Origin: Gemmatimonadota bacterium | GTDB taxonomy: Bacteria; Gemmatimonadota; Gemmatimonadetes; Gemmatimonadales; Gemmatimonadaceae | Direction of reading: 5' to 3' | NCBI GenBank assembly: GCA_003223455.1 | Contig: QHVE01000048.1 | Coordinates: forward strand, 1-53,634 | DNA length: 53,634 nt | Notes under the pieces: generated by a model | What the model saw: only the letters and a program-made list of their open reading frames with translations | Databases searched by the model: none | What the model was told of the DNA's origin: nothing | Shown here: in pieces, positions 35,005 through 44,543 of the stretch | How the letters are laid out: each line of letters opens with the position of its first letter | Position numbering within the stretch: position 1 is the stretch's first letter | Made by a program: the position numbers and the translations under genes

Positions 35005-36546
35005 ATGGAACGCCGCGATTTTCTCCTCGACGTCTCCCGCTTCGCCGCGCTCTGCGCCGTCGTGCCGAACGTCTGGCGCGTCACGGCGCGTCCGCGCCTC
35101 GCGGACGACCCGTTCACGCTCGGCGTCGCGTCGGGCGATCCGACTCCATCGGGCGGCGTGCTGTGGACGAGGATCGCCCCGCGCCCGCTCGAGCTCGACG
35201 GCGGCATGGACGGCCAGCGCGTCGTCGTCCCGTGGGAGCTCGCCGCCGACGACGCCTTCACGAAGATCGTGAAGCAGGGAAGCGCCACCGCCGCGCCGGA
35301 GCTCGGCTACTCGGTCCACGTGGACGTGGATGGGCTCTCGGCCGACCGGTGGTACTTCTATCGATTCTCCGCCGGTGGGGCGACGAGCAAGGTCGGCCGA
35401 TTCCGCACGAGCCCAGGCCGCGCCGCGACGACGCCGCTCCGCCTCGCCGTCGCCTCGTGCCAGCACTACGAGACGGGCCTGTACACGGCGTACACGCACA
35501 TGGCGCGCGAGGAACTCGACCTCGTGACACATCTCGGCGACTACATCTACGAGTACGGCGCGATGCCGGGCCACGTGCGTAGCCACAACAGCTTCGAGCT
35601 CCGTACGCTCGACGACTATCGGCGCCGCTACGCGCTGTACAAGTCGGATCCGGCGCTCCAGGCCGCGCACGCGCGCTGCCCCTGGATCGTCACCTGGGAC
35701 GACCACGAGGTCGACAACAACTACGCCGGCTCCATCGGCGAAAACCTCATGGAGTCCGAGGAGCAGATGCGCGCCCGCCGCGCCGCCGGCTATCAGGCGT
35801 GGTGGGAGAATCAGCCCGTGCGCGTGCCGCGCGTACGCTCGTGGAGCGATCTGAACGTCACGCGCACCATCGAGTGGGGCTCGCTCGCGCGCGTCCTGAT
35901 GATGGACTGCCGCCAGTACCGCAGCGACCAGGCGTGCGACGACGGCAATCGCGTCGTGCCCTGTGGCGATTGGGCCGACCCGTCCCGCACGATGCTCGGC
36001 CCGGCGCAGGAGCGCTGGATCACGGGTGAGCTCCGGTCGTCCGCGGCGAGATGGCAGGTGCTCGCCAACCCGGTCATGCTCGCGCCCTACGATAGTCTGG
36101 CGGGCGATCAGCAGCGCGTGTCGATGGACCAGTGGAGCGGCTATCCCGCCGCTCGAACGCGCCTGCTGGACGCGATCGCGCAGAGCGCGCCCAATCGCAC
36201 CGTGGTGCTCACGGGCGACATCCACTCGAACTGGGTGAACGAGCTGCGCACGGATTTCCGCCGCGCCGAGCGACCTTCCATCGCCGCGGAGTTCGTCGGC
36301 ACGAGCATCAGCTCGGGTGGCGACGGCTCCGACGCCAGCGTGCTCGCCACCGCCGAGGCGAGGGCCGAGAATCCGCACGTGAAGTGGCAGCAGAACCGAC
36401 GAGGCTACATGCGCTGCACGGTGGAGGCCGATGTCTGGACGACGGAATACCGCACGGTGGCGTACGTCTCGCGCCCCGATGCACCGGTCGAGACGCCGAC
36501 GCGGTGGCAGGTGACGCGAGGGAGGGCCGGCATCGAGCACGTGTAG
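35005..36546 (+). CDS. PhoD-family alkaline phosphatase/phosphodiesterase
   Basis: The 513-residue protein has a Tat-type leader (ERRDFLLDVSRFAALCAVV), an N-terminal beta-sandwich (about 35-135: FTLGVASGDPTPSGGVLWTR) and the metallophosphatase core. Metal-site motifs are visible: HLGDYIYEYG near 174-183, WDDHEVDNNY near 231-240, and TGDIHSNW near 402-409. PhoD enzymes use Fe and Ca ions to cleave phosphomono- and diesters outside the cytoplasm. The gene stands alone, with no phosphate-regulon box recognised upstream. Confidence 0.92.
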   Translation: MERRDFLLDVSRFAALCAVVPNVWRVTARPRLADDPFTLGVASGDPTPSGGVLWTRIAPRPLELDGGMDGQRVVVPWELAADDAFTKIVKQGSATAAPELGYSVHVDVDGLSADRWYFYRFSAGGATSKVGRFRTSPGRAATTPLRLAVASCQHYETGLYTAYTHMAREELDLVTHLGDYIYEYGAMPGHVRSHNSFELRTLDDYRRRYALYKSDPALQAAHARCPWIVTWDDHEVDNNYAGSIGENLMESEEQMRARRAAGYQAWWENQPVRVPRVRSWSDLNVTRTIEWGSLARVLMMDCRQYRSDQACDDGNRVVPCGDWADPSRTMLGPAQERWITGELRSSAARWQVLANPVMLAPYDSLAGDQQRVSMDQWSGYPAARTRLLDAIAQSAPNRTVVLTGDIHSNWVNELRTDFRRAERPSIAAEFVGTSISSGGDGSDASVLATAEARAENPHVKWQQNRRGYMRCTVEADVWTTEYRTVAYVSRPDAPVETPTRWQVTRGRAGIEHV

Positions 36547-36894
36547 CGCCGTCAGATGCCGTCCTGCTCGTTCACTTCGACGCCGTCAGCGACGCGCAAC
36601 CCTATCGCGCTCCTCAACCGGGCGCCCCCATGCACGACCGATCTGCGCTGCTCCGATATTCGACATAAATGTTGACAATCGCAGCTCACCGTCTACTATC
36701 GCTTGCTCGGCGTCCCCGTACCCAACGTGTACGGTCCATCCGCCGACGAACCATAGCGCGCCGCGGCCAGCGGCACACAGCGCCAGCGGGAGACGACGGC
36801 GAGTAGCGCCGCTGGCCACGTCCATGCGCCGCGACGACTGACACCGCGGATTTGCCCACACGCCCCAGCCGATCGCAACCGACAGGAGGTCATC
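36547..36894. other. 348-bp gap without a supported gene
   Basis: Both strands contain only short Arg-rich frames without ribosome binding sites. The region is relatively AT-richer near 36,655-36,705, where a promoter-like pair occurs. The end holds the AGGAGG site of the methyltransferase gene. Confidence 0.5.
36672..36699 (+). promoter_or_regulatory. Sigma-70-like promoter for the methyltransferase gene
   Basis: A perfect TTGACA at 36672-36677 is followed, after 16 bp, by TACTAT at 36694-36699. This is unusually consensus-like for so GC-rich a region. The predicted start would leave a leader of about 190 nt before the ATG at 36,895. Confidence 0.4.
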
Positions 36895-37740
36895 ATGAAC
36901 GTCGTTCCCGACGGCGGTGACGATCAGGCCGCCCAGTGGAACCGCACCGCCGGCTGCGCCTGGGTCGAAGCGCAGGCGATGATCGACCAGACGTTCAAGC
37001 CGATCGAGGATCTGCTGGTCGACGCGATCGTCGCCGGCTCTCCGCGCCGCGTGCTCGACGTCGGCTGCGGTACGGGCGCCACGACGCTCGCCGCGGCGCG
37101 ACGGCTCGGCGCGAACGGCGCGTGCGTCGGCATCGACATCTCCGAGCCGATGACCGACGCCGCTCGTGCCCGCGCCGAGCGAGAGGGCACGCCGGCCCGC
37201 TTCATTCGCGCCGACGCGCAGAGCTACCCGTTCGAGCCGTCGAGCTACGACGCGATCATGTCTCGGTTCGGTGTGATGTTCTTCGACGACTCCGTACGGG
37301 CGTTCGCGAACCTTCGGCGTGCCGCGCGCGCCGGCGCCGAGCTCCGGTGCGTCGTGTGGCGAAGCCCCGACGAGAATCCGTTCATGACGACGGCCGAACG
37401 CGCCGCGGCGCCACTGTTGCCGAGCATCCCGCCCCGCGTGCCGGATGCGCCCGGACAGTTCGCCTTCGCCGACTCGCAGCGCGTCGGTCGCATCCTCGAG
37501 GCGAGTGGCTGGGTAGCGATCGACATCCAGCCGATCGACGTCGAGTGCACCATGCCCGAGAGCGAGCTTGCCCGGTACGCGACGCGGTTCGGGCCACTCG
37601 GCAGGGTGCTCGACGACGTGGACGAACGGACTCGCGCTCGAGTGGTGAAGACGGTTCGCGCCGCGTTCGAGCCGTTCGTGCACGGAGCGGAGGTTCGCTA
37701 CGACGCGGCCTGCTGGATGATCGGAGCCCGAGTGCCGTGA
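36895..37740 (+). CDS. Class I SAM-dependent methyltransferase (UbiE-like)
   Basis: The ATG follows AGGAGG by 6 bp. SAM motif I is [20 protein letters not shown] near 53-72, with an acidic residue in CVGIDIS near 82, motif [13 protein letters not shown] near 117-129 and a later strand with RCVVWRSP. The protein is 281 residues. The substrate is unknown; UbiE/MenG-like proteins act on quinones or small molecules. Upstream is the only consensus-like promoter seen in the window. Confidence 0.85.
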   Translation: MNVVPDGGDDQAAQWNRTAGCAWVEAQAMIDQTFKPIEDLLVDAIVAGSPRRVLDVGCGTGATTLAAARRLGANGACVGIDISEPMTDAARARAEREGTPARFIRADAQSYPFEPSSYDAIMSRFGVMFFDDSVRAFANLRRAARAGAELRCVVWRSPDENPFMTTAERAAAPLLPSIPPRVPDAPGQFAFADSQRVGRILEASGWVAIDIQPIDVECTMPESELARYATRFGPLGRVLDDVDERTRARVVKTVRAAFEPFVHGAEVRYDAACWMIGARVP

Positions 37741-37855
37741 CCGGCGTTCGTCACGGGCGCGAACCGAGGCGTGCCTTCCGGCACCCCCCTCGTCGCTCGC
37801 CGTCGCGCGCTTCGCTACGATTCATTCACGTTCCCCCGCGAACCCACGCCGATCG

Positions 37856-38176
37856 ATGCTCATCATCCACGTCTTCGTCCACGTCAACCCGCACCGGGTC
37901 GACGCGTTCACCGCCGCGACGCTCGAGAACGCGCGCAACAGCGTGCAGGAGCCTGGCGTCATTCGCTTCGACGTCGTGCAGCAGGACGACGACCCGACGC
38001 GCTTTCTGCTCATCGAGATCTACCGCGCACCGGACGATCCGGCGCGTCACAAGGAGACGCCGCACTACGCGGCGTGGCGCGACGCGGTCGAGCCGATGAT
38101 GGCCGAGCCGCGGCGCAGCGTGAAGTACCACGCGCTCTTCCCCGACACGGCGGCGGAGTGGGAGCGGGCGCACTGA
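37856..38176 (+). CDS. Antibiotic biosynthesis monooxygenase (ABM) domain protein
   Basis: The 106-residue ferredoxin-like fold protein shows [18 protein letters not shown], then [20 protein letters not shown] and the [13 protein letters not shown] helix, as in ABM/LsrG-like enzymes. Homologues are cofactor-free oxygenases or isomerases. The next gene, an Fe-type dehydrogenase, begins inside its 3' end, so the pair is translated together and may act on the same ring-derived or enol substrate. Confidence 0.85.
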   Translation: MLIIHVFVHVNPHRVDAFTAATLENARNSVQEPGVIRFDVVQQDDDPTRFLLIEIYRAPDDPARHKETPHYAAWRDAVEPMMAEPRRSVKYHALFPDTAAEWERAH

Positions 38177-39264
38177 GCTTCGACTTCGCCACGGCGGCGC
38201 GCATCCTCTTCGGCGAGGGACGCATCGCCGAGGCGGGCGCCATCGCCGCGGAGCTCGGTGCGCATGCGCTCCTCGTCTCCAGCGGCAGCGAGCGGTCGGC
38301 GGTGGTCGTGGCGTCGCTGCACGAGCACGGCATCGCGACGACGCGCGCCACCGGATGCGAGCTCGTCGTGGCAGTCGGCGGCGGCAGCGTGATCGACGCG
38401 GGGAAGGCGATCGCCGCGCTGATCACGAACCGCGCGCCAGTGCGCGAATACCTCGAGGTCGTCGGCCGCGCGCAGCCGCTCGCCGAGCGCTCCGTGCCGT
38501 ACATCGCGATCCCCACCACGGCGGGCACGGGCGCCGAGGTGACGCGGAACGCCGTGTTGATGGCGGAGGAGGAGCGCGTGAAAGTGAGCCTGCGCAGCCC
38601 GTTCATGCTGCCGACCGTGGCGCTCGTCGATCCCGAGCTCACCTACTCGCTGCCGCCGGACGTCACCGCGAGCACGGGGCTCGACGCGCTGACGCAGTGC
38701 CTCGAGCCGTTCGTGTCGTCGAGGGCCAATCCGATCACCGACGCGCTCGCGCGCGACGGGATCCGTCGTGCCGCAGGCGCGCTTCGACGTGTCGTGCGCG
38801 ACGGACGCGACGTCGAGGCACGGCGCGACATGTCGATCGCCAGTTTGTGCGGCGGCCTCGCGCTCGCCAACGCGAAGCTCGGAGCGGTGCACGGCTTCGC
38901 CGCGCCGCTCGGCGGGATGTTCCCGATCCCGCACGGTGTGGCGTGCGCGCGACTGCTGGCGCCGGTGGCGGCGGCGAACGTGCGGGCGCTCCGCGAGCGG
39001 ACGCCAGCGTCGCGCTCACTCGCGCGCTATCAGGAGGTGGCGCGAATGGTGACCGGGCGTGCGGACGCGCTGGCGGAGGACGGCGCGGAGTGGCTCGCGG
39101 CGTTGGTGGAGGAGCTCGGGGTGCCGCGGCTCGGTGCCTTTGGGGTGCGAAGTTCGGACGTCGGTCGGGTGGTGGAGCAGGCGAAGCGCGCCAGCAGCAT
39201 GCAGGGGAATCCGGTCGCGCTCGATGAGGAGGAGTTGGCGGAGGTGCTCGGCGCGGCGCTGTGA
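38158..39264 (+). CDS. Iron-type alcohol dehydrogenase / maleylacetate reductase-like, with internal deletion
   Basis: The GTG at 38,158 overlaps the ABM gene by 19 bp; a CTG at 38,173 is less likely. [14 protein letters not shown] starts the Rossmann-like domain, [14 protein letters not shown] near 70-83 binds NAD(P), [17 protein letters not shown] is typical of Fe-ADH, and [10 protein letters not shown] plus IPHGVA supply the metal-site His residues. Between GIAT and [10 protein letters not shown], about 22 residues expected in family members (the segment with the GEPT-type motif) are absent. Length 368. The enzyme may have an impaired cofactor pocket. Confidence 0.82.
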   Translation: MGAGALSFDFATAARILFGEGRIAEAGAIAAELGAHALLVSSGSERSAVVVASLHEHGIATTRATGCELVVAVGGGSVIDAGKAIAALITNRAPVREYLEVVGRAQPLAERSVPYIAIPTTAGTGAEVTRNAVLMAEEERVKVSLRSPFMLPTVALVDPELTYSLPPDVTASTGLDALTQCLEPFVSSRANPITDALARDGIRRAAGALRRVVRDGRDVEARRDMSIASLCGGLALANAKLGAVHGFAAPLGGMFPIPHGVACARLLAPVAAANVRALRERTPASRSLARYQEVARMVTGRADALAEDGAEWLAALVEELGVPRLGAFGVRSSDVGRVVEQAKRASSMQGNPVALDEEELAEVLGAAL

Positions 39265-39338
39265 GGCATGTTTGATCCGCGTTGGGTTCGACTGTTCGGC
39301 TGGTGCACTGAGCTCGTCTTCTCAGACAGGAGCGGTTG

Positions 39339-39746
39339 ATGCCTGATCCGATGCGCTGCTCCCGGTGTGGCGCCGACGAAGTGATCCCGCGAGTGCGCGT
39401 CGCCGAGCGGGGCGATGACAACTTTCGGTACGACCTCCAGGTCGAGATACAGCGTCGGCCGAATGCCGTGTTCTTCAAGCGTCCGCAGCGCGCCGATCTC
39501 ACGGCGCGAGTGTGCGGTGCTTGTGGATACACGGAGCTCTACGTGGATGCGCCCGGCGCGCTGTACACGGCCTACTTGCAGACTGACTCCACCACGACCG
39601 TCTCGGCGATGGAGGAGCTCGAGCGCACGCGCGAGGCGCTCGCCGACTCTCAGATCCGGCTGGGAGAGCTCGAGGAGAAGCTCGCCTTCGTGGAGCAACT
39701 GCTCGAGCGAGATCGGCCGCCCAAGGCTCTGCCCAAAGGGCCCTGA
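39339..39746 (+). CDS. Zinc-ribbon and coiled-coil protein, function unknown
   Basis: The ATG at 39,339 follows AGGAG by 8 bp. Two Cys pairs (CSRCG near 7-11 and CGACGYTE near 57-64) make a split zinc ribbon of the kind found in nucleic-acid-binding or zinc-storage proteins. The C-terminal third is a charged coiled coil (MEELERTREALADSQIRLG, ELEEKLAFVEQLLERD). The 135-residue protein is soluble. No named family is recognised. Confidence 0.7.
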   Translation: MPDPMRCSRCGADEVIPRVRVAERGDDNFRYDLQVEIQRRPNAVFFKRPQRADLTARVCGACGYTELYVDAPGALYTAYLQTDSTTTVSAMEELERTREALADSQIRLGELEEKLAFVEQLLERDRPPKALPKGP

Positions 39747-39848
39747 AAGCCAGGGCAGGTTGAGCCCCGCCGCATACGCAACGCCGGCAGCTCGTCAGCA
39801 TCGAGCGGGCGGTCCGGACCTCGACGCCGATTTCCGAGGAGGATGATG

Positions 39849-40040
39849 ATGTCGATGTCCGAGGAGCTGGACGCGAAGCGGATCACGCTCCCGATGCTGC
39901 TGCAGTCGTTCCTCTTCTCCTTCATTCTGTTCCACTGGGTCAACGCGCCACGGAAGCGCTGGCTGGGTTGGACGATGCGTGTCGCCTTCTGCATCGTGCT
40001 GCTGCTGCCGGTGCTCGGTCTGCTCACGACGAGGTCCTGA
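39849..40040 (+). CDS. Small membrane protein (63 aa)
   Basis: GAGGAGG precedes three tandem ATG codons at 39,843, 39,846 and 39,849; spacing favours the last. The product has two hydrophobic stretches (LLQSFLFSFILFHWV and VAFCIVLLLPVLGLL) with basic residues between them, consistent with an inner-membrane hairpin. It is too short for a family call. Confidence 0.55.
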   Translation: MSMSEELDAKRITLPMLLQSFLFSFILFHWVNAPRKRWLGWTMRVAFCIVLLLPVLGLLTTRS

Positions 40041-40147
40041 GCGCATCTCCGGCGAGGTCGTCCGCGCGCCACCCTTCCACCCGACTCCCCGCCGCAGTAA
40101 CTCAGGGGTGTGGGACGTCCCCGATACGCAGCCCTGCAGGAGGCCCG

Positions 40148-40705
40148 ATGTCGAAATCAGTCCTCGTGATCACCGGTGATGGCGGCGAGAGCTACGAAGC
40201 GCTGTACGCCGTCCACCGACTCCGCGAAGCCGGCTACGAGCCGCGCATCGCCGCCCCCACACGGAAGCGGCTGAATCTGGTGATGCACGACTTCGAGCCG
40301 GGCTGGGATACCTACATCGAGCGTCCCGGCTACCAGCTCGCGTCGGACCTCGCGTTCGACGAGGTCAAGGTCGACGACTACGACGCGGTCCTCGTCCTCG
40401 GCGGCCGAGCGCCGGAGTACCTGCGCCACGACAAGCGCGTGATCGACATCGTGCGCTGCTTCCACCAGCGCGAGAAGTGGGTGTTCGGGATCTGTCACGG
40501 TGTGCAGGTGCTGGCGAGCGCCGGACTCGTCGACGGCGCGCGGGCGACGGCGTACGAGCACTGTCGCACGGACGTCGAGCGCGGCGGCGGGGAATACGTC
40601 GTCGACGAGGAGGCGGTGCGACACGGGCGGATGGTCACCGGGCAGACGTGGCAGTCGCACCCGGAGTTCTATCGCGAAGTGATGGCGTGTCTCGGCGGCG
40701 GGTGA
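40148..40705 (+). CDS. DJ-1/PfpI family protein
   Basis: The 185-residue protein has a strong AGGAGG site before the ATG. The nucleophile Cys116-His117 sits in FGICHGVQ and the conserved acidic partner is Glu14 in GGESYEA. This matches DJ-1/PfpI proteins, reported as deglycases, chaperones or proteases. It ends one base before the second kinase gene, so the two are probably co-expressed. Confidence 0.9.
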   Translation: MSKSVLVITGDGGESYEALYAVHRLREAGYEPRIAAPTRKRLNLVMHDFEPGWDTYIERPGYQLASDLAFDEVKVDDYDAVLVLGGRAPEYLRHDKRVIDIVRCFHQREKWVFGICHGVQVLASAGLVDGARATAYEHCRTDVERGGGEYVVDEEAVRHGRMVTGQTWQSHPEFYREVMACLGGG

Positions 40706-40706
40706 C

Positions 40707-42674
40707 ATGCGCGACCGGCTGGAACGGGAGCTCTCCGACCGGTACCTGATCGAGCGCGAGCTCGGGCGCGGCGGGATGGCGTCCGTCTGGCTCGCCCGCG
40801 ATCGGCGTGACGACCGCGCCGTCGCGATAAAAGTTCTCGATGCCGACCTCGCCGGCGCGATCGGCGCCGACCGGTTCGTCCGCGAGATCCGGCTCACGAC
40901 GCGACTGCTGCATCCGGGCATCGTCCCCGTGCTGGATTCGGGGGTGCTCCCCGCCGGCACCGACGTCGCGCTCCCCTGGTACGCGATGCCGTACATCCCG
41001 GGCGAGTCGCTGCGCGCGCGGCTTCAGCGCGAGACGCAGCTTCCGATCGGCGACGCGGTGCGCATCGCGCGCGCCATCGCCGGCGCACTGCTCGTCGCGC
41101 ACCGGCAGGGGATCGTGCACCGTGACATCAAGCCGGAGAACGTCATCCTCTCCGGCGACGACGTGTTCGTCGTCGACTTCGGCATCGCCAAGGCGCTCCT
41201 CGAGACCGGCGCCGAGCGACTGACGAGCACGGGGCTCGCCGTCGGCACGCCGGTGTACATGAGCCCCGAGCAGGCGACCGCGGCGCCGGTGGACGCGCGC
41301 ACCGATCAGTACAGCCTCGCCGCGGTGCTCTACGAGATGCTCGTCGGGGAGCCGCCGGTGACGGGGCCGAACACCCAGGCGATCATCGCGCGCCGGCTCA
41401 CCGCGCCGGTGCAATCGATCCGCACCGTGCGGCCGACCGTGCCCGCCGCGCTCGAGACGGCGGTGCTGCGCGCGCTCGAGCGCGTGCCGGCGGACCGATT
41501 TCCCGACGTCGCGGCGTTCGCCGCGGCGCTCGATTCGGCGAGCGACCCAGCTATGACGCCAAGCCGGCGCGCGCGGCGCACCGGGCTCGTGCTCGGTGGC
41601 GCCACGCTCGCCGTCGTCGCGGCGATCGCTGCAACGATGAAGCTCGAGCATCGTACGTCGCCGATGACGTCCGTCGATCCGCGGGTCGTCGCGCTCTACC
41701 AGCGTGGCGTGCGGGCCTACGACCGGCGCACCCCGGTGGCGGCGCGCGAAGCGATCGCCGCGTTCGACGCCGTGCTCGCGCGTGACTCGAGCTATGGGCG
41801 CGGCTGGGTCGGGCTCGCGAAGACGTACGTCAGGATCTACGAGCGCCGATTCGAGCTGCCGGGAATCTCGCGCGACAGCCTGCTGGCGCTCGCCGTCGCC
41901 TCCGCGGACCGCGCGCTCGTCGCCGACAGCACCGACGCACAGGCGTGGGTGGCGCAGGCGATCGTGCGGCGTCAGATCGATCCGAGCGACGTCGCACCGG
42001 CCATTCGGGCGGCCAGGCGCGCGATCGCGCTCGACTCCCTCGACGGGCCTGCGTGGCACTTCCTCGCCATGAGTCTCGCCGAGTCGGGGGACATGACCGC
42101 GGCGCTCGACGCGTGGCGGCAGTGCGTGCGACGCGCGCCGACGTACACCCAGGGGCTCACCTTCCTGGCGATCGGCCTCGCGTGGCACAAGCAGTTCGAC
42201 AGCGCGAAGGTCTGGGCGGACAGCGCAGTCGCCGTGGACCCAAGCTATCTCTTCGGCCGGACGACCGTCGGCGAGATCGCGAGCAACCTGGGGGAGCAGC
42301 CGCGCGCCATCGCCGCCTTCGAAGCGGGTCGCCGGCTCGCGAGCGGCGTCGAGATCCCCAACACGCTCGCGGGGCGCGCGATGGCCGAGGCGCGCGCCGG
42401 CCGATCAGCCGACGCGCGTGCCACGTTGCATCAAGTCGATTCGCTCGACTCGCGTTACGTGCCGACGCCGCTGCATACGGCGGTCTACGTCGCGCAGGCG
42501 TATGCGCAGCTCGGCGATGTCGACCGCGCGGTGTCGTGGCTCGCGAGCTATCCGACGCACGAGGACCTGCACTACCAGCTTCACGTGCGCTGCGACGCGG
42601 CGCTCGCACCGCTGGCGAACGACGCGCGTTATCGCGCGCTGCTGCGTCCGGGCACACGCCTCGGGGATTGTTGA
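40707..42674 (+). CDS. PknB-type Ser/Thr protein kinase with TPR tail
   Basis: The 655-residue protein has GRGGMASVWLA near 20-30, catalytic Lys42, HRDIKPEN at 138-145, DFG at 157-159 and GTPVYMSPEQ near 180-189, so the kinase is complete. A single transmembrane helix (GLVLGGATLAVVAAIAATMK) sits near 292-311. The rest (about 330-640) is TPR-like helical repeats outside the cytoplasm. Such receptor-like kinases signal by phosphorylating cytoplasmic proteins. The start follows the DJ-1 stop by 1 bp. Confidence 0.93.
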   Translation: MRDRLERELSDRYLIERELGRGGMASVWLARDRRDDRAVAIKVLDADLAGAIGADRFVREIRLTTRLLHPGIVPVLDSGVLPAGTDVALPWYAMPYIPGESLRARLQRETQLPIGDAVRIARAIAGALLVAHRQGIVHRDIKPENVILSGDDVFVVDFGIAKALLETGAERLTSTGLAVGTPVYMSPEQATAAPVDARTDQYSLAAVLYEMLVGEPPVTGPNTQAIIARRLTAPVQSIRTVRPTVPAALETAVLRALERVPADRFPDVAAFAAALDSASDPAMTPSRRARRTGLVLGGATLAVVAAIAATMKLEHRTSPMTSVDPRVVALYQRGVRAYDRRTPVAAREAIAAFDAVLARDSSYGRGWVGLAKTYVRIYERRFELPGISRDSLLALAVASADRALVADSTDAQAWVAQAIVRRQIDPSDVAPAIRAARRAIALDSLDGPAWHFLAMSLAESGDMTAALDAWRQCVRRAPTYTQGLTFLAIGLAWHKQFDSAKVWADSAVAVDPSYLFGRTTVGEIASNLGEQPRAIAAFEAGRRLASGVEIPNTLAGRAMAEARAGRSADARATLHQVDSLDSRYVPTPLHTAVYVAQAYAQLGDVDRAVSWLASYPTHEDLHYQLHVRCDAALAPLANDARYRALLRPGTRLGDC

Positions 42675-42732
42675 GACGCGGCGGCACGTCGCGTCGCTCG
42701 GAGAACGCCGACATTCACGAACGGAGCCGTGC

Positions 42733-43245
42733 ATGACCAAGGAGCTCGATACGCTGCTCGGCCGCTACGACGCGGGACAGCTCTCGCGGCGCGAGCTGCT
42801 CGCCGCGCTCGCCATGCTCGTGCTTCCCGGGCCGTCTCTGCAGCGGGCGCCGCAGATCGGCGCCGCGAAGCTGCTCAACCACGTCACGCTCTACGTCCGC
42901 GACGTCGAGCGCTCGCGCGCGTTCTATCACAGCCTCTTCGGCATGCCGGTGCTCACGCAGCAAGCACCGGGAGTCAACCTCTCGGTGGGCGCGGGATTCC
43001 TCGGGCTCTATCCAGTCGACGCGGGCGAGGCGCCGCGCATCGACCACTTCTGTCTCGGCCTCCAGGGCTTCGATGCCGAAGCGACGAAGCGCAAGCTCGC
43101 CGCACAGGGGATCGACGCGACGATCCGCGAGCGCGACGATACGAAGGAGCTCTACCTCGCCGATCGCGATGGCCTGAGAGTCCAGCTGCAGGACGCGCGG
43201 TACAATGGCGGTGTGGGACCGTTGGGTGATCGCAAGCCCCGATGA
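42733..43245 (+). CDS. VOC family protein with Tat-like leader
   Basis: The N-terminus has a helix and SRRELLAALAMLVLPG, a Tat-like leader. A glyoxalase/VOC domain follows: LNHVTLYVRDVERSRAFYHSLFG with a likely metal His near residue 55, then IDHFCLGLQG near 108 and LYLADRDGLRVQLQD near 141-155 with the late acidic residue. VOC proteins include dioxygenases, isomerases and resistance proteins. It follows the kinase by 58 bp. Length 170. Confidence 0.83.
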   Translation: MTKELDTLLGRYDAGQLSRRELLAALAMLVLPGPSLQRAPQIGAAKLLNHVTLYVRDVERSRAFYHSLFGMPVLTQQAPGVNLSVGAGFLGLYPVDAGEAPRIDHFCLGLQGFDAEATKRKLAAQGIDATIRERDDTKELYLADRDGLRVQLQDARYNGGVGPLGDRKPR

Positions 43246-43360
43246 GCTCGGGGCCGGTTGGCGTCCGGTCCGCTTCAACGCGACACCGGCCCGACCCGTA
43301 CTTTCGTCCGTGGCACGGCGGCGTGCCCCAAGCTGAGTTCACTTTCAGGTGAGGTGTGAC

Positions 43361-44050
43361 ATGCGGTTCAAGAGTGCGGTGGTCGCGAGCCTGCTGGTCG
43401 CGTCGAGCGTCGCGGCGGCACAGGATCAGTCGCGCCCCGTGGCGGATGGGGGCATCAAGGTCGCCGGCTGGCAGGGGAAGATCGATCCCGGCGAGGCACA
43501 TGGGGGGGCGAAGCTCGAGAACGCCAAGCTCGACAAGATGGGCAACGACCTGCACGTGACGACGGGTCCTGCCGTGGCGTACTGGCAGCCGTCGAACGTC
43601 GCGAGCGGGAACTACACCGTGAAGGCGACCTTCACGGAAGAGAAGTTCATGGGGCTGAACAACCATCCGCACCCGTACGGCGTGTTCATCGGCGGGAACG
43701 ACATGGGCACGGACCAGCAATCGTACCTGTACTGCACGGCGTACGGCGATGGCCGGTTCATCGTGCGCGGCTTCAGCGGCGACTCCACCTTCCGCCTGAA
43801 CGGGCGCGGCGAGCCGAACGCGGCGATCCACAAGGCCAGCGGCGTCGGCGCGAGCGTGACCCAGGAGATCGCGCTGTCGGTGAAGGGCGACAAGATCGAG
43901 TGCGCGATCAACGGTCAGGTGGTCGGGAGCTACGACAAGTCCGCGGTGGTGGGTGCGAACAAGCTCAAGAGCACGGATGGGGTCTACGGCATCCGGTTCG
44001 GCCACAACACCGAGGCGATGGTGAAGGGGCTCACGCTGACGAAGCAGTAA
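43361..44050 (+). CDS. Exported beta-sandwich protein, function unknown
   Basis: The ATG at 43,361 follows GAGG and starts a signal peptide (MRFKSAVVASLLVASSVAAA). The 229-residue protein is rich in short strands (NYTVKATFTEEKFMGLNNH, YGVFIGGNDMGTDQQSYLY, IECAINGQVVGSYD), suggesting a concanavalin-like or DUF1080-type carbohydrate-binding sandwich. No catalytic motif is evident. It is probably periplasmic or secreted. Confidence 0.75.
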   Translation: MRFKSAVVASLLVASSVAAAQDQSRPVADGGIKVAGWQGKIDPGEAHGGAKLENAKLDKMGNDLHVTTGPAVAYWQPSNVASGNYTVKATFTEEKFMGLNNHPHPYGVFIGGNDMGTDQQSYLYCTAYGDGRFIVRGFSGDSTFRLNGRGEPNAAIHKASGVGASVTQEIALSVKGDKIECAINGQVVGSYDKSAVVGANKLKSTDGVYGIRFGHNTEAMVKGLTLTKQ

Positions 44051-44100
44051 GTCTTCCCTGTCGCGGCGCCGGCGCCGACAAGCTCTACGAGCAGCTGCCC

Positions 44101-44493
44101 GTGAACGACGCATCTGCACCGCGCCGCACCGTCGGCCGCGTCCTCATTGCCGTGGTCTTCGCGCTGCTCGCGCTGAACGCGGTGAAGGAGACTTTCTGGT
44201 CCGACAGCCCGGCGGCGCTGCGCGCTCTGCAGGCGCTGGTCGGCGCACTCGCCGCGGCGACGGCGTGGGGCGCGTGGTCGGGAGCACGGTGGTCGTACGC
44301 CGCCGCGACCGCGTATGGATTCGTCGCCGCCGGGATGGTCGCCTCGCTCGGGCCGATGCTCGAGATGCCCGTCGAGGAGCGCGGCGGGCTCTGGATCGGC
44401 GCGGCGGTGATACTGGTATTCTCGCTCGCCTGCGCCTGGTTCCTGCGCCGGATGACCCGCCACGCGAGCGTCGACGTTACCGAGGTGACGTAG
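44101..44493 (+). CDS. Four-helix membrane protein, function unknown
   Basis: A GTG start is used; the ribosome binding site is weak. The 130-residue product has four hydrophobic segments (VLIAVVFALLALNAV, LVGALAAATAWGAW, AATAYGFVAAGMVASL, AAVILVFSLACAWFL) and ends in a short Thr/Val-rich tail. It is convergent with the ThuA gene, and a dispersed-repeat half lies between them. No family is recognised. Confidence 0.65.
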   Translation: MNDASAPRRTVGRVLIAVVFALLALNAVKETFWSDSPAALRALQALVGALAAATAWGAWSGARWSYAAATAYGFVAAGMVASLGPMLEMPVEERGGLWIGAAVILVFSLACAWFLRRMTRHASVDVTEVT

Positions 44494-44521
44494 CTCGGCG
44501 AGCACTGCAACGCCGGTGGTT

Positions 44522-44538
44522 CACGCGGAGCCGCGGAG
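44522..44538. repeat. Half-site of a dispersed GGAG/CGCGGAG repeat
   Basis: CACGCGGAGCCGCGGAG lies between two convergent genes. It matches, with one mismatch, the arm of the inverted repeat at 48548-48609. See the finding on this repeat. Confidence 0.4.
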
Positions 44539-44543
44539 CGGCC

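Noticed and set aside
34996-36540. Minus-strand frame of 514 codons opposite PhoD
   Set aside because: Antisense shadow; the plus strand holds a complete PhoD with metal motifs.
36586-37683. Minus-strand frame of 365 codons across the methyltransferase
   Set aside because: Antisense shadow, low-complexity composition.
40635-42188. Minus-strand frame of 517 codons opposite the second kinase
   Set aside because: Antisense shadow of a gene with all kinase motifs.
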